The notes: generated from the letters alone by a model not told the origin. Shown: positions 1 to 11,030, counted from the stretch's first letter. The stretch is DNA of 64,000 nucleotides from Acholoe squamosa (GCA_949317995.1 OX439042.1:18021174-18085173), one strand, 5' to 3'. A program made the numbers and translations.

Positions 1-329
1 ACAATCCTGATATTGCAATTAGTTAAAGAAATCACAATAGATATTCTAAATAAGATAGCCATAGTGTAGTATCATGAGCCACATTGCCGTATGTATAATT
101 GAACACCAAAAGGGACACGGGGATGGGAGGGTGGAGACTTGGGGACATTGCATGACTGGGAAGAGCAGGGGCCCTCTGATGTCACAATGTCGCCAAAATT
201 CAAGGCTTCAGGTCACAAGTCACTTTTTTAGGGAAAATAATATCTAAATATATAGACTCGTCTGTAATATTTCAGCCATTTACAGACTGACTGACGTATT
301 GACATATTAAGGGCGTCAACTAAATATTA
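1..329. other. No gene seen
   Basis: AT-rich sequence without a convincing ORF, RNA gene or repeat structure. It ends at the TTA target site of the MITE that follows. Confidence 0.5.
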
Positions 330-568
330 GGGAGTGGTCATTTTTTAACAACAGGCGGGGGGGGGTTGGTGAAATTCCGCGTGTGCGCAGCGAAAGTTTT
401 TCTGTCCCCCCAATCTGAGGGGTCTGAAATTTTTCCGTCCCCCCATTTAATTCTATAGTCGCATGCGTGCTTTTTCGCTCAAAAGGGGCGAATTTTTTGT
501 TTGTCCCCCCCTTAAGAGGGGTCTGAAATTTTTTTGCCCCCCCCCCTTGTTAAAAAATGACCACTCCC
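330..568. mobile_element. PIF/Harbinger-like MITE, family M1, copy A
   Basis: Terminal inverted repeats begin GGGAGTGGTCATTTTTTAAC at the left and end with its complement at the right. The element is flanked by TTA at 327-329 and at 569-571, a 3-bp TWA target duplication as known for PIF/Harbinger transposons. The interior is G-tracts on the left and C-tracts on the right with short AT-rich stretches between. Short ORFs through it are low-complexity Gly/Pro/Phe/Lys strings and not genes. Copies B and C lie at 3713-4010 and 28797-29117. Confidence 0.8.
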
Positions 569-571
569 TTA

Positions 572-1659
572 CCATGACAATATGGTACGTCATATGTACG
601 TCAAAATGGCTGCCACTGTGTTTCTTACTGCAGGTATCATCAGAAATATGATCAATACACTTGTACAATGTATTATTTAGTTCTACTTTTATGCAACCTG
701 CAAAGGTGAGACATAGATCTATCCAAACATGTATCACTCAATGTCCAATTATAATGTTTTCAATGCAGCCCACCTATTTAAAAATTTCTCAAATTGAATG
801 GGGTTCGCCCAGTAGCCCTACTTGCATTAGGCCGGGGGCTGATAGGGCCCACCATGCAACCCCCCCCTCCCCCCACCATCCCAACGCGACGGGTATTTTT
901 TCGATCTTTAGGGTCCCCTAAACAAGATTCAAGATGTTAACATTGATTATCTTGGGATGCACTACCGGTTTTGGCTCATTATCCATGTGCGGGTTCAGAC
1001 CATTTTTGGGTCAATTTTGGTACCATATTATTCAAGGGGTATGCTCAATCCCCAAGCTCTAAGACTATCTTATCTTGTCTAAATCCTGAAGCTATGGGTC
1101 TTGTTGGAAAGAAGACATAATAAGCCAGAGTCGGGAAGACGGAAGATTGAAATTATAAAGTTCCTTTTTTTTTTTTTTTTTACTGAAAATCTTAAATGCG
1201 CTACAGATAAATGTATAAAACTTGCCCTTATCCCCATCTAAGCACAATATCTAATATGATTTATGTAGGCCAAACCTTTCTGAGTAATATGAGACATTTT
1301 GTAGAATTCCTTGATGACTATGACACACGTTATTGCCTTGGATGCAAAGACACTACCTTGAGCCAATACAATGCTGTTCCATTTCAATAATCTCCCTCTT
1401 TATGTAAATGGATGTTTTTCCATGCTAAATCTTTATCAATTCTCCTGATTCTTATGCTGAAAAGAGTGCTTATTGAGAATATGCATGTCTCTACTTCATA
1501 AAATTTAATGGCAAGCCTGTATATGGCTGAAATTCAAAATGGCCGGCAATAGATTCAGAAGTCACTTTGAATTACATGAATGTGCAGTCTAGAAAGTATC
1601 TGGTGGGTCCTACCCCCTATAAATCAGCGTAGTAGAATACAGTGCTGCTTTTGTTTTGT
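572..1659. other. No gene seen
   Basis: Unique-looking AT-rich sequence with a long T run near 1166-1183. The ORFs are short and have no recognisable motif. Confidence 0.45.
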
Positions 1660-2265
1660 TGCTAAATGGTGTGGTTGCCTAACAACAGCAGCTTTGCATA
1701 GCAACCAAGCCTGAAAATATGCTTGAAAGCTTATATCTGGATGGTTTCCTTTCAGCAACATACTCCCCTGATGTAAACTTGTATATAACTCTTCTGTGTC
1801 TTCCATCATAGACTAGGAATATAGGTGATAAAAGGTTGCTAGGTTGTGTGCTGGCCTAGCAATAGCAGTTTTGCATAGCAACAATGTCTAGATTCATACC
1901 TGTAGGCATATACTATGGCTTGTGCATAGTCTCCCCTCAAGGGCATAGTTCACTGATTTCAAATTGCATATAGCTCCCTTGTGCACATCACATAGTATGA
2001 ACATAGGTAGAAAATCAACAAGGTAAAAGGTACGCCCGCGCACCCCCTTGTGGGCATACCTTTTACTGTGTTGATCCACAAATGATTTCTATGTCATGTG
2101 GTTGCTTAGGAACTGCAGCTTTACATAGAACCCCATGTCTAAATCTATGCAGATAGTCACAGATAAGTGTATGGTCTCGCCTCAAGAACTTGTATGTATA
2201 GCTCCCCTGTCCACATCTCAGAATAGAAGCACATATAACACGTAGCAAGGTCAGGTGCTTGATGT
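1660..2265. repeat. Diverged tandem repeat, three units
   Basis: A segment containing a variant of gcagctttgcatagcaacc recurs near 1685, 1865 and 2115, each followed by similar sequence with a cccctgatgt/cccctcaagg-like stretch. Spacing is roughly 175-250 bp, so the units are diverged and of unequal length. No coding potential is apparent. Confidence 0.5.
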
Positions 2266-2518
2266 GAATCTACCTTTTAAAATCATCTAATTGACAGTGA
2301 CCATATGATGAGATAATGATAGGGTGTCCGGCAATCCTTCTTTCAGGGTGTCCTACTTTTTCCTATTATTTTATGATTTTGCTTTGAAGCACATCTTGCT
2401 TGTTTCAGTACATGTTTATAGTAACTTATGTCAAGTGAAATCAACCCTCAAGTCTTAATGTGTAGGCTCTTGTAGTTCCCAATGAGGTACCTGAGGGAAC
2501 TTATCACAGGCAATTATT

Positions 2519-2543
2519 GGCCGAGAGACCTTCTCTCTCGGCC
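2519..2543. repeat. Perfect 10-bp hairpin
   Basis: GGCCGAGAGA, loop CCTTC, then TCTCTCGGCC: a perfect inverted repeat, itself within a weaker AT-rich palindrome. It lies exactly where copy A stops matching copy B, so it may be the end of the inserted segment. Confidence 0.7.
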
Positions 2544-2758
2544 ATTAATACATCATATCAGAGGGAGACAGCATGTCATATCAAAAACAGCCAGAATCCT
2601 GTACTAGAGATCAGCTATGGAAATCACTCATTATGACAAATGTGCAGTATGTCTATGTTTTTTATAACACCTCTATCATGTATAATGACTCCAGCAGTGC
2701 CTAATACGGACACGCTGAAATCTTGCTCTCCTTACCTGAAGTACCTACAGCCTCTAGT

Positions 2759-3297
2759 TCCCCCTGTGGAGTGGGGACCTTCATGTGAGGGCATAAAGGA
2801 GAATAACTTCATTGGGAGTCCACAAGGAGAAATCTCCTCCCATACTGACAGTGGGCAAACCAGATTCGTAAAAGGCGACAAACTTGGGGTTTCTTGTGGC
2901 TTGGGGTGAGCATGTGGGCAGCTGGTGTCCATATGCATGGGCCCAGGCCCACATGCTTGTCTTTTGCCATGGGATTCCCCCTCAGTGAACCACGTCTGAG
3001 TGATCAAAGGCCGTGGTTTGTCTGGCCCTGCCTATGGGACCAGGCAAATAAAAGAACACTTGCTATCCTTCGAGTAGAGTAGGGGAATGAAGCCCCGGTA
3101 GCGGTTTTCCCCCTCACCCCTCCTCATAGATTCGGTCATTCATCTCATAGATTTGGTCATTCATAGATTCGGTTACTGCTGTGTCGGGCAAGCAACATAT
3201 AAATACCTGTCCAAAAGAAAAGAAAGTACTTAATGTCCGAGAAACCTTGAATGTCTGAGTTCCTTGATGGCCCCCGGTCGTAAAACTAAACAAACAA
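2759..3297 (+). mobile_element. AAAC-tailed retroposon, family S2, copy 1
   Basis: Flanked by a 12-bp direct repeat acagcctctagt (2747-2758 and 3298-3309) and ending in an aaacaaacaaac tail, the signature of target-primed retroposition. About 540 bp, non-coding. The near-identical copy at 23787-24451 begins at the same base, which favours a full-length SINE-like unit over a random 5'-truncated LINE. No tRNA A/B boxes were recognised. Confidence 0.75.
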
Positions 3298-3435
3298 ACA
3301 GCCTCTAGTACTAACAATGTCACCTATAATTATCCCAGCAAAGCCTAACAAGGCTGCACTGATTGCCCTGCCCTGACCTGATGTACCTACAACCTCTAGT
3401 ACTAATAATATCACCTATAATGACCCTATAGCAGT

Positions 3436-3619
3436 CGGGCCTCCCTAGCCCACTTAAAAGGGTCTATTTCTCCTCTTTCCTATCCCCTCGGGATGTGTGT
3501 GGTGCACATATGCGCGGGCACCGACACATTCCCCTGTGAAATTGTGTAATGTGGCTCTCGTCATGAATATGACCTTACCTGTCGAAATGGCGTTAAACAA
3601 CTATTACTCACTCACTCCT
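3436..3619 (+). mobile_element. SINE, family S1a (ACTC tail)
   Basis: Head gggcctccctagcccac, middle gtgcacatatgcgcgggcac, 3' part with cgaaatggcgttaaac and an actcactcactc tail. Target duplication tatagcagt at 3427-3435 and 3620-3628. The same family recurs about ten times in the window. No tRNA-like A/B boxes recognised, so the Pol III parent is unclear. Confidence 0.85.
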
Positions 3620-3712
3620 TATAGCAGTGCATAAGACGTACACACTGATTGCTCTCTTCTCACCTGACGTACCTACAGCCTCTAGTACTAGATAATATCA
3701 TGACAAACCTAA

Positions 3713-4010
3713 TGGAGTGATCATTTTTTAACAACAGGGGGGGGCTGGTGGGTTTGCGCGCGGAAGCGCGAAAAAAATTTCGACCCCCCCCCCCTATCGA
3801 GGGGGTAAAATTTTTTCGACCCCCCCCCATGAGGGACAAAAATCGTGCGCGAACGTCCCCTTTTAGCCTATAGTAATGCGCGGGGTTTTCCACTGAAAAC
3901 AGGTGAAATTATTTTCACCCCCCCCCCATCAGAGGTATTGAAAAAATTCTGACCCCCCCCCCCTCAAACCCACCGGCCCCCCCCCCTGTTGTTAAAAAAT
4001 GATCACTCCC
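3713..4010. mobile_element. PIF/Harbinger-like MITE, family M1, copy B
   Basis: Left end tGGAGTGATCATTTTTTAAC, right end is the complement of GGGAGTGATCATTTTTTAAC. TAA lies at 3710-3712 and 4011-4013. The first base is mutated from G. Same C-tract/G-tract interior as copies A and C. Confidence 0.8.
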
Positions 4011-4095
4011 TAACTATGCCTAACAAGGTGGCACTTATTGCCCTCCCCTCACCAGACCTACCTACAACCTCTAATACTAATGATATCAACTGTAA

Positions 4096-4449
4096 TCATA
4101 AACCATCACAATACAATTCATCTCAGCTATGCTGACCTTAACTCGAAATATATATTTCCTTAATATATCAAATGTATACACTCCTCCTCGTAGGTGTTAC
4201 TTTAGCCTCTCACCTCTTACAAACAAGAGTATTAGCCAGAGATGCAGCCCTAGGCACCTAGTGTCATCAACTGGGTGTTCCTAAAGTACTATACTATTCA
4301 CTGTGGGTATTTTAATAGTGTGTATCTACTTCTGATTCATTAATGTAGTCATTCCATGACTGGCATGATGCCCTCTATTACGATCGATCGGCCATTACAT
4401 CTGTGATGTACAATTCAATCATAATATTTGTCCTTGACGAACCGTTTCC
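4096..4449. other. No gene seen
   Basis: AT-rich segment between the minisatellite and the point where copy A rejoins copy B at about 4450. No ORF or repeat recognised. Confidence 0.4.
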
Positions 4450-5309
4450 TCGTTAAGGAGTACCTGATTTTATTAACAAAACTATGGCATGTGAACGATT
4501 TTCCTCCTCTTATATGTTTTATCCATTTAGTCTCGTACTGGCTAGTAAAATTACATGGGTAGATAGCAGATTCTGTAATATCATTTGCATTATTATCTGG
4601 TACTTAAATTTTGCTATGTCTGTCACGCTCCTTTAGTACTTGCAAGGAACTAAGTACTGGAGTTGTAGCGCCACTACATTTTGCCTCCACATGGTTTATG
4701 AATAGTGCAGTTTTACTGTTATCTAAGATATCTATGACTCAGCATGTGAGTTGTATCATTGCAATTTGCAGTATTTATTAATCACATCTTCATTACAAAT
4801 TCTGAGATATTGGCTTGTGGAATGAAAGAGCCAATTCTGATACTATTGGTGTATCAATTGATGTTTGATTATGCTTAAGTTAGTTGTGTGGTGATGGTAT
4901 GGATTGACTTGGTGGACATATATGCTTTGAGCATTAGAACTAGTATTATACTAATGTTTCACTCATAAACTCTTTAGCAGAATACATTTAAACACCTGAC
5001 TGATAGTGATCAGGGAGGTAATATCAAAAGGTGGCTACATGAAATGTCAATAAGAGACTAATGGTGTCAGTGTTGACTGCAATCTATATTTTAAACCATG
5101 GCGTGCCAATGTAGAAAACATTCAGAATTGCTTGCAGTCATGTTGTTATAATTGTCATGATACTTTTGGACAAAGATACTCCCTTAACATTGCTGTGCTT
5201 TTAGTTTTAGACTATGCACTGCTAGTGATGGGTCAATAGATTGGTGACAGATTCATCTGACATCAAGTAACCTAGATCATTAAAGCCTGCTATAAACTCT
5301 ATAGAAACA

Positions 5310-5815
5310 TGCCAAAATCCCACAAAATTTCAAGAATCTTGGATAAATAAGACAGATAAAAATGGAAATTTAGTCAAACAGTGGTGTCGTGTAGATCCAC
5401 GTTTTGCTTACAAAGCCTACTGCACACTATGCAACAAATCATTTCAAATAGACAATACAGATCTCCTGCAAGTTCTAGCCCATGTGTCAAGGGTTAAGCA
5501 TACTGGTTTTGCTAAAGCCAGATTTGGAAGCACACAGCGCCACTTCGAAAAGAAAAGTGCTAGTGCAGCAGCTAGTGCATCTGTATCAGATGGTGCTGAA
5601 CCAACCATAACCATAAAACAGTATCTAGTGCAAGCACCTCTGCTAAGCCTGGTTATTTCATGGTGCAGACAGCTTCCCAGCAAGAACAGACTGCCATTGC
5701 TGAAAACCTATGGGTCCACAAAGTATGTGAGAGCAACTTCAGCTTTCGGTCTTGTGAAGGATTGTCTGACTTATTTAAGAGACTGTTTCCTTGTGAGAGG
5801 GATATTGTGACATAC
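5310..5815 (+). pseudogene. Broken zinc-finger transposase-like ORF, copy A
   Basis: Nearly identical at DNA level to the intact ORF at 31962-32501. Stop codons and frameshifts break it: the segment carrying the Cys/His cluster and the SerAla-rich linker are no longer in one frame with the downstream AHKVCE-type segment. It ends at the empty target site gtgtagtacatgaatac (about 5820-5837), which in copy B holds a 200-bp MITE. Confidence 0.7.
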
Positions 5816-6587
5816 CGTCTGTGTAGTACATGAATACATTGTACAAAAACTGTGTCTATTAAGTAGGAGAGGAGCGGTGTGTGTGCACACCCTTCTATAT
5901 GCTACCACTAAGTGTCAGTTTTGACTACTAGCATCCACTATGCTTACCATGACAACCTCTGTGCTGTCCAATGAGGGGGCAGTGTAGAGGTCATGTGTTT
6001 TACATGCAAATCCATAGTGAGGCTCTACTACAAGAATTGTGTATGGAGAGTGAGCATGTTCACTGGTTTGTTCCAAGCTGAGGTTTTAGAACTTAGGGGA
6101 TTTGGTGTGTGGATATCCCAGATAAATATGCCCTGTAGTGGGATTGGTGGTGTGGTTTCAAGCTAAATGTCTCATCAGGCGCGATCTGTAGAAGGCCAAA
6201 CCTATTAAAATATGGGTCTTTGGTGCTTCTGGATTTTAGTTGGAAATTAATTTGAGTGTCATTTATGAATAAAATCATAAATAGAAATTAATACACTTAA
6301 TCAAAATAATTTCTTAGTATCTGTGAAAAATAGTTTTTTTATGGTCATGATTAAGGCTGCTTTTGGAGTTAGGGTTTAAATGGTGAAGCAGTGGTCAATC
6401 ATTATATATAGAATCAACAAAAAAAAAACCAGGAAATCAGTTGCCTGGGGAAGGGGTGGTCCATCTGGGGTATAAGGTACCTGGGGGCCTACTCTTCCAG
6501 ACAAAGGGGGAAGAGCTAAATGCTTCAGCAGCAGTGGTCTTAGTGTGGTAGGACAATGTCCAAATAACAATAGTTTTATTTAATTCC

Positions 6588-6668
6588 GTATCGGTTAACG
6601 GGTCTAGCCTGCTAATAGCGATGTTTTGTAAAGCGTTTTTTTGTGTGGCTAGACTGGTCTACCGATAC
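6588..6668. repeat. Two-tier palindrome in the Penelope 3' region
   Basis: Outer stem gtatcggt (6588-6595) with accgatac (6661-6668), 8 bp. Inner stem tctagcc (6603-6609) with ggctaga (6647-6653), 7 bp. Seven-base internal loops lie on both sides, and the apical region includes agcg/gcgt. I looked for a hammerhead ribozyme core (CTGATGA and GAAA), as occurs in some Penelope-like elements, and did not find it. Confidence 0.6.
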
Positions 6669-6745
6669 TTTAATAAAGTAGGTTTAGACCAAGGGGAGTG
6701 ATTGTGCAAAGACGATGCATCCATCTTCTCTCTTCCTTGTCCCTT

Positions 6746-6997
6746 TCAAGTGCTCCCTCTCTTGAGGTGGAGGGATTTTTGATGAAGCTTAGAATTGAAA
6801 TTATGGGTCCATCTTCCCAGCACTTCTGGGGTCCTGGTGTCATCAGGGCAGGACCGGAAGTGTCTTGCTACTGTGGTTTTATGGCCAATGTTCTTAATAT
6901 CACCCATGTGACCTTTGAACCTTTCCAGTAGCTTCTTTTCTGTTTGGCCCACATATTGGATGCCGCAGAATTTGCAAGTGATTGCATAGATTAGGTT
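6746..6997 (-). pseudogene. Penelope GIY-YIG endonuclease fragment
   Basis: The minus-strand frame from 6997 reads LIYAITCKFCGIQYVGQT and then basic KLLERFKGH: the Y..C..C..YVGQT-R-H pattern of the GIY-YIG domain of Penelope-like elements, which nicks target DNA. It runs on to a stop near 6746. Upstream it is cut by the SINE at 6998-7171; the frame resumes at 7185 with the same NLIY residues because of the target duplication. Non-functional as it stands. Confidence 0.8.
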
Positions 6998-7171
6998 CGG
7001 GCTTCCCTAGCCCACTTAAAAGGGTCTCCTCTTTCCTATCCCCTCAGGATGTGTGTGGTGCACATATGCGCGGGTACTGACACATTCCTCTGTTAAATTA
7101 TCAACCTGTGAAGCACGAGATAGCCACTTAGTGCCGCTAAAGTGCTGTAAAACACAAATCAATCAATCAAT
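6998..7171 (+). mobile_element. SINE, family S1b (AATC tail), inside the endonuclease
   Basis: Shares its first ~110 bp with S1a but has a different 3' half (gaagcacgagatagccac ... agtgctgtaaaacacaaatc) and an aatcaatcaatc tail. A 13-bp target duplication catagattaggtt at 6985-6997 and 7172-7184 marks a clean insertion into the Penelope GIY-YIG coding sequence. Confidence 0.9.
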
Positions 7172-7184
7172 CATAGATTAGGTT

Positions 7185-7890
7185 GGCAGTTTGACAGTTT
7201 ACATTATATAATGTTCTGTATCGTTTGCCATCTCTGTGAGAATAAATGTAACCACTCTTATCGAGTTTCGGGCAATAATTGCAAGTTTTAGGACGTTTGC
7301 ATGGATTGCGTTGTTAATGTGAAATTTTCGGATGCATGGGAGAAGTGCTGGTCGAGGCTCTGACCAGCTCGTCCCCTGACAATTTATTCCGGTGTTTTCC
7401 GAAAATGAGTTTTGCACCGTGAAGCTTGCGCATAGTTTTGGTTTTCAGCATTAGGTCCCAGTTGGATCTGATTATTTTTTCCAAAGGTGGATTTGCTGGA
7501 TTGTGCATCACGATGCAATAGAATGCTTTCTCTTGTTCAGAGATTTTCTCTTTTACTTTTAATAGTTCAGAGCGGGGTTGTTCTTCAGCCCTGACAATAG
7601 ACTCAAGAACAAGATTCTTTGGATATCCCCTGCGGAGGAAGTGCGTGCAAAGCATTAGAGCATTGCGTCTGAACTCTAAGGTGTTTGAACATATTTGTCT
7701 GACACGCAGGAATTGGAATTCCTTTGAGGATGTGTCTCGGGTGTTCAGACGAATATAATAAATAATTGTGGCTGTCAGTGGGCTTACAGTAAAGTGTGGT
7801 GTCCAGATTGCCACTGAGGTCATGTAGGACCTTTACGTCTAAGAAGCTGATTTCTGTTCTGGAATGTTCCAATGTGAATTTGATTGTTTT
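7185..7890 (-). pseudogene. Penelope reverse transcriptase C-terminal fragment
   Basis: Minus-strand frames encode the post-catalytic RT/thumb region: SFLDVKVLHDLSGNLDTTLY, then PTDSHNYLLYSSEHP, then a linker with a C-rich CKRP..C..CPKL motif just before the endonuclease. At least one frameshift separates the LDV/LYCKPTD part from the linker part. This order is typical of Penelope-like elements, which prime reverse transcription at the nick. The YxDD core lies upstream and is absent. Confidence 0.75.
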
Positions 7891-7950
7891 ATGTGTCTAT
7901 TAAGTAAGTTCTAATTTTGTGAAGGGGTTTCACAAAATTAGTACCTCACA

Positions 7951-8248
7951 GATGTGAGCCAGCAAGCAGAAATGGGGGTTCCTGCGGGATTTAGTACCTA
8001 TTTTAGCCACCAGGGAGCACCACTATGGGCTAGAATAGGAAAAATATGCCTAAAACTTCTATAGGCTACTTTTTGGTGGAGAATTTAAAGATTTTTGATA
8101 AAACGTTCTATTTTTGGGGGAAAGGTTCCATATTTGGCATTAAAAAGAATGTTTTTTTTTTTGCCAAAATAGGCATTTTTGTTGATTTCTGTTGCCATGG
8201 AAACATGATATTCATTCTGAAATAGAAAATCGATTACCCTAATTAAAA
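7951..8248. other. No gene seen
   Basis: AT-rich sequence without an ORF; probably part of the repeat that follows, but not matched elsewhere in the window. Confidence 0.35.
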
Positions 8249-8990
8249 GAGGCAAGGGCTTTTGACACCACCTTTCTGACCTCTTGTCTACTAGCCCTTA
8301 GCCGAGTTTCTTATGATTACCAAGTTTCAATTGCTATTTTGGCCTCTAGCAGATTACATGCACCACCAAAAGACTATTCCATTACACAGCATATGCCCTA
8401 TCACACTCTTCAAAGACCCCATGAGTCATATTTCTATTTACATGAAAATCTTTTGATAAATGATGAAAAAAAAATTTCATAGGGTATGCTTTTCTTATAT
8501 TTAGATTCCAAGAATTTGCATAGACCATCAAAACCTGTCATTTAGCCCTATTTCTGTTACAACTGAACCCCCAAAAATTAGTCATATAGTGAGACAAAAA
8601 GCAAGACAAAGCTATCCATGTAATAGAATTTACATTTAAGGTGTACTTTGATGGCTGTGACATGGTAATTACTGTTGGGTTTTTTCCCTATGGAGAAATG
8701 CATGGGATTTAGGGCTCTTTTTACCCTAAATAAAAGGGTAATCAAACTGTCTTTAACCCCACTTATAGACAGATTTCAGATTTTTTTAGAAGAGGATGGC
8801 ATAGAGTAGGAATGGGGGCAGTGTGCACCATGGTTATCTGGGCAAATATCTTTTGATATAGTTGATTTTGAAGGCCTTCCAATTTGGTTAATTGATAGGT
8901 TTAATTCCAAGATTCTATCATAGACAAAGCATTAGGCCCCATACAGACACATACTATAGCAGGCTCACACATCAATCACAAGTATCAGCA
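8249..8990 (+). repeat. Dispersed repeat R1, left block, copy 1
   Basis: Starting at gaggcaagggcttttgacacc, about 580 bp match 59051-59635 almost base for base, and 8826-8940 match 62074-62180. Copy 2 is split by a TIR element at 59636-62073; copy 1 is the unsplit version. No coding capacity is conserved. The element type is unknown. Confidence 0.8.
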
Positions 8991-9062
8991 GTCCCTTTAA
9001 GAGAAATAGCACCGTGGGAAAGCTCAAGGTCCTTCTGATCGTTCCCATGAACACCTGGCAGA

Positions 9063-10530
9063 TGGAAGGATGTGACCAGGAAGTGTGACATGGGATGATG
9101 ATATGGGGTGATGACATGGATGACTAGAGATGATGATATGGGATGATGACAGAGGGTGATGACATGGACGACATGAGGTGATGACATTGACAACATGAGG
9201 TGATGGTATGGGATAATTACATGGAGGTGATGACAATATAATGACATGAGATGATGACATGGATTGATAAAATGATGTGATGACATGGATGACATGAGGT
9301 GAGGACATGGGGTGGTGACATGAGGTAATTGTATTGGATAATGATATGAGAGGATGACATGGGGTGATGACATGGATGACTAGAGATGATGACATTGATG
9401 ACTAGAGGTGATGACATTGATTGATGACATGAGGTGATGGTATGGATAATGACATGAGGTGATGACATTGATGACTAGAGGTAATGACATGAGGTGATGA
9501 CATGAGGTGATGGTATGGATAATGACATGAGGTGATGACATTGGTGACTAGAGATGATGACATAGGGTGATGACATTGATTACATGAGGTGATATGGGAT
9601 GATGACAAGGTGATGACATGAGGTGATGACAAGGTAATGACATGAGGTGATGACATTGATTGATGACATGATGTGATGGTATGGATAATGACATGAGGTG
9701 ATGACATTAATGGCATGAGGTGATGACATGGAATGATGACATGAGGTGATGACATTGATTGATGACATGGGGTGATGACATGAGGTGATGGTATGGGATA
9801 ATGACATGAGGTGATGAAATGGGGTGATGATATAAATGACATGAGGTGATGACATGGGGTGATGACAAGGTAATGACATGAGATGATGACATGAGGTTAT
9901 GGCATGGATAACAGGTGATGACATGGATGACATGGAATGATGACATGAGGTGATGACATGTATGACATGAGGTGATGACATGTATGACATGGGGTGATGA
10001 CATGCATGACATGAGGTGATGGTATGGGATAATGACATGAGGTGATGAAATGGGGTGATGATATTAATGACATGAGGTTATGACTTGGGGTGATGACAAG
10101 GTAATGACATGAGGTTATGGCATGGATGACAGGTGATGACATGGATGACATGGAATGATGACATGAGGTGATGACATGTATGACATGGGGTGATGACATG
10201 CATGACATGAGGTGATGGTATGGGATAATGACATGAGGTGATGAAATGGGGTCATGATATTAATGACATGAGGTTATGACATGAGGTGATGACATGGGGT
10301 GATGACAAGGTAATGACATGAGATAATGACATGGAATGATGACATGAGGTTATGGCATGGATAACATGAGGTGATGACATGGATGACTTGGGGTGATGAC
10401 GTGAGGTGATCTTGATGACATTAGGTGATGACATGTGTGACATGAGGTGATGGTATGGGAAAATGACATGAGGTGATGACATTGATGACATGTGATGATG
10501 ACATGGAGTGATGACATGGGGTGATCACTT
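9063..10530. repeat. Large minisatellite, tgatgacatgagg type
   Basis: About 1.47 kb of short variants of tgatgacatgaggtgatgac, with ggtatgggataatgacatga interspersed and longer higher-order blocks (for example 9830-10050 resembling 10060-10260). Purine-rich plus strand. Long minus-strand ORFs of Met/Ser/His/Val/Ile residues are artefacts of the repeat and should not be annotated. Confidence 0.9.
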
Positions 10531-10784
10531 GGGAGGGATGATGTAGCCATCAGGATGTAGCCACCAGGACCTACCACACAGGGCATATAATGTACAGACA
10601 CTTACAAACTGCTGCCCTTAAATGCTTTGTGTCCATGGTGCTGGGAATCATGGGCAAGTTACTTTGTAACTGGACTTGTTACTTTTTGGATAGAGACAAA
10701 CAGCTAAGATAAAAGTTTAAGCAAACGATACCTTGTTGAGTTTATGTTCTTTATAGAACTTTACAGATCTTTGTTAAACTTTAT

Positions 10785-11030
10785 GGATCTTTATTGAATT
10801 TTATGGAACTTTATGGTATCTTGGGACCGTTTTGGTACCTTGGGACTTTTTTAGGACTTTGGGACTTTCTGAAGACTTTGGGCCCTTTTCAGAACTTTTT
10901 CAGGACTTTTGCACCTTTTCGGGACATTAAGACCTTTTTAGGACTTTGGACCTTTATAGGACCTTTCATGACTTTTGGACCTTTTTTTTACTAGGGACCT
11001 TTTTGGGTCTTTGGGACCTTGTCCACCCCT
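10785..11030. repeat. Imperfect gggacctttt tandem repeat
   Basis: Variants of ttgggacctttt, ttaggactttggg and tcaggactttt recur about every 12-20 bp. Low complexity; the plus-strand ORF here is repeat-driven. Confidence 0.6.

Larger units (their letters stand above)
2680..4095. repeat. Minisatellite, units of roughly 95 bp, interrupted three times
   Basis: Units share the string acctacagcctctagtact plus a cctaacaaggctgcactgattgc-like stretch (near 2740, 3300, 3390, 3670 and 4060). The units are separated by the retroposon at 2759-3297, the SINE at 3436-3619 and the MITE at 3713-4010. Each insertion has its own target duplication, so the array predates all three. Confidence 0.65.
5866..7891 (-). 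mobile_element. 5'-truncated Penelope-like element
   Basis: A 2026-bp insertion into copy A with a 15-bp target duplication tgtgtctattaagta at 5851-5865 and 7892-7906; copy B has the site once (near 32707). Read on the minus strand it carries the end of a reverse transcriptase, a Cys-rich linker and a GIY-YIG-type endonuclease, the domain order of Penelope-like elements. The catalytic RT core is missing, as expected for 5' truncation. A SINE splits the endonuclease. Confidence 0.85.
2320..7950 (+). mobile_element. TIR DNA transposon, copy A (hAT-like, tentative), interrupted
   Basis: Starts with AGGGTGTCCGGCAATCC, matching the left terminus of copy B at 30934. Blocks 2320-2513, 4450-5865 and 7892-7950 are collinear with copy B (30934-32760). 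Copy A is interrupted by about 1.9 kb holding a minisatellite, an AAAC-tailed retroposon, a SINE and a MITE, and again by the Penelope-like insertion at 5866-7891. Its right terminus is not seen; similarity to copy B fades near 7950. The superfamily call rests on the CAGGG-type end of copy B and the zinc-finger ORF type. Confidence 0.6.

Noticed and set aside
463-737. ORFs with KRG/GGG/FF repeats
   Set aside because: Produced by the homopolymer tracts of the M1 MITE; the same pattern appears at every copy.
6588-6668. Hammerhead ribozyme of a Penelope-like element
   Set aside because: No CTGATGA or GAAA core on either strand at this palindrome.
9063-10530. CRISPR array
   Set aside because: Direct repeats without unique spacers, in eukaryotic transposon-rich DNA.
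8972-10601. Several overlapping 80-150 codon minus-strand ORFs
   Set aside because: They are the tgatgacat minisatellite read on the other strand; Met/Ser/His/Val/Ile only.
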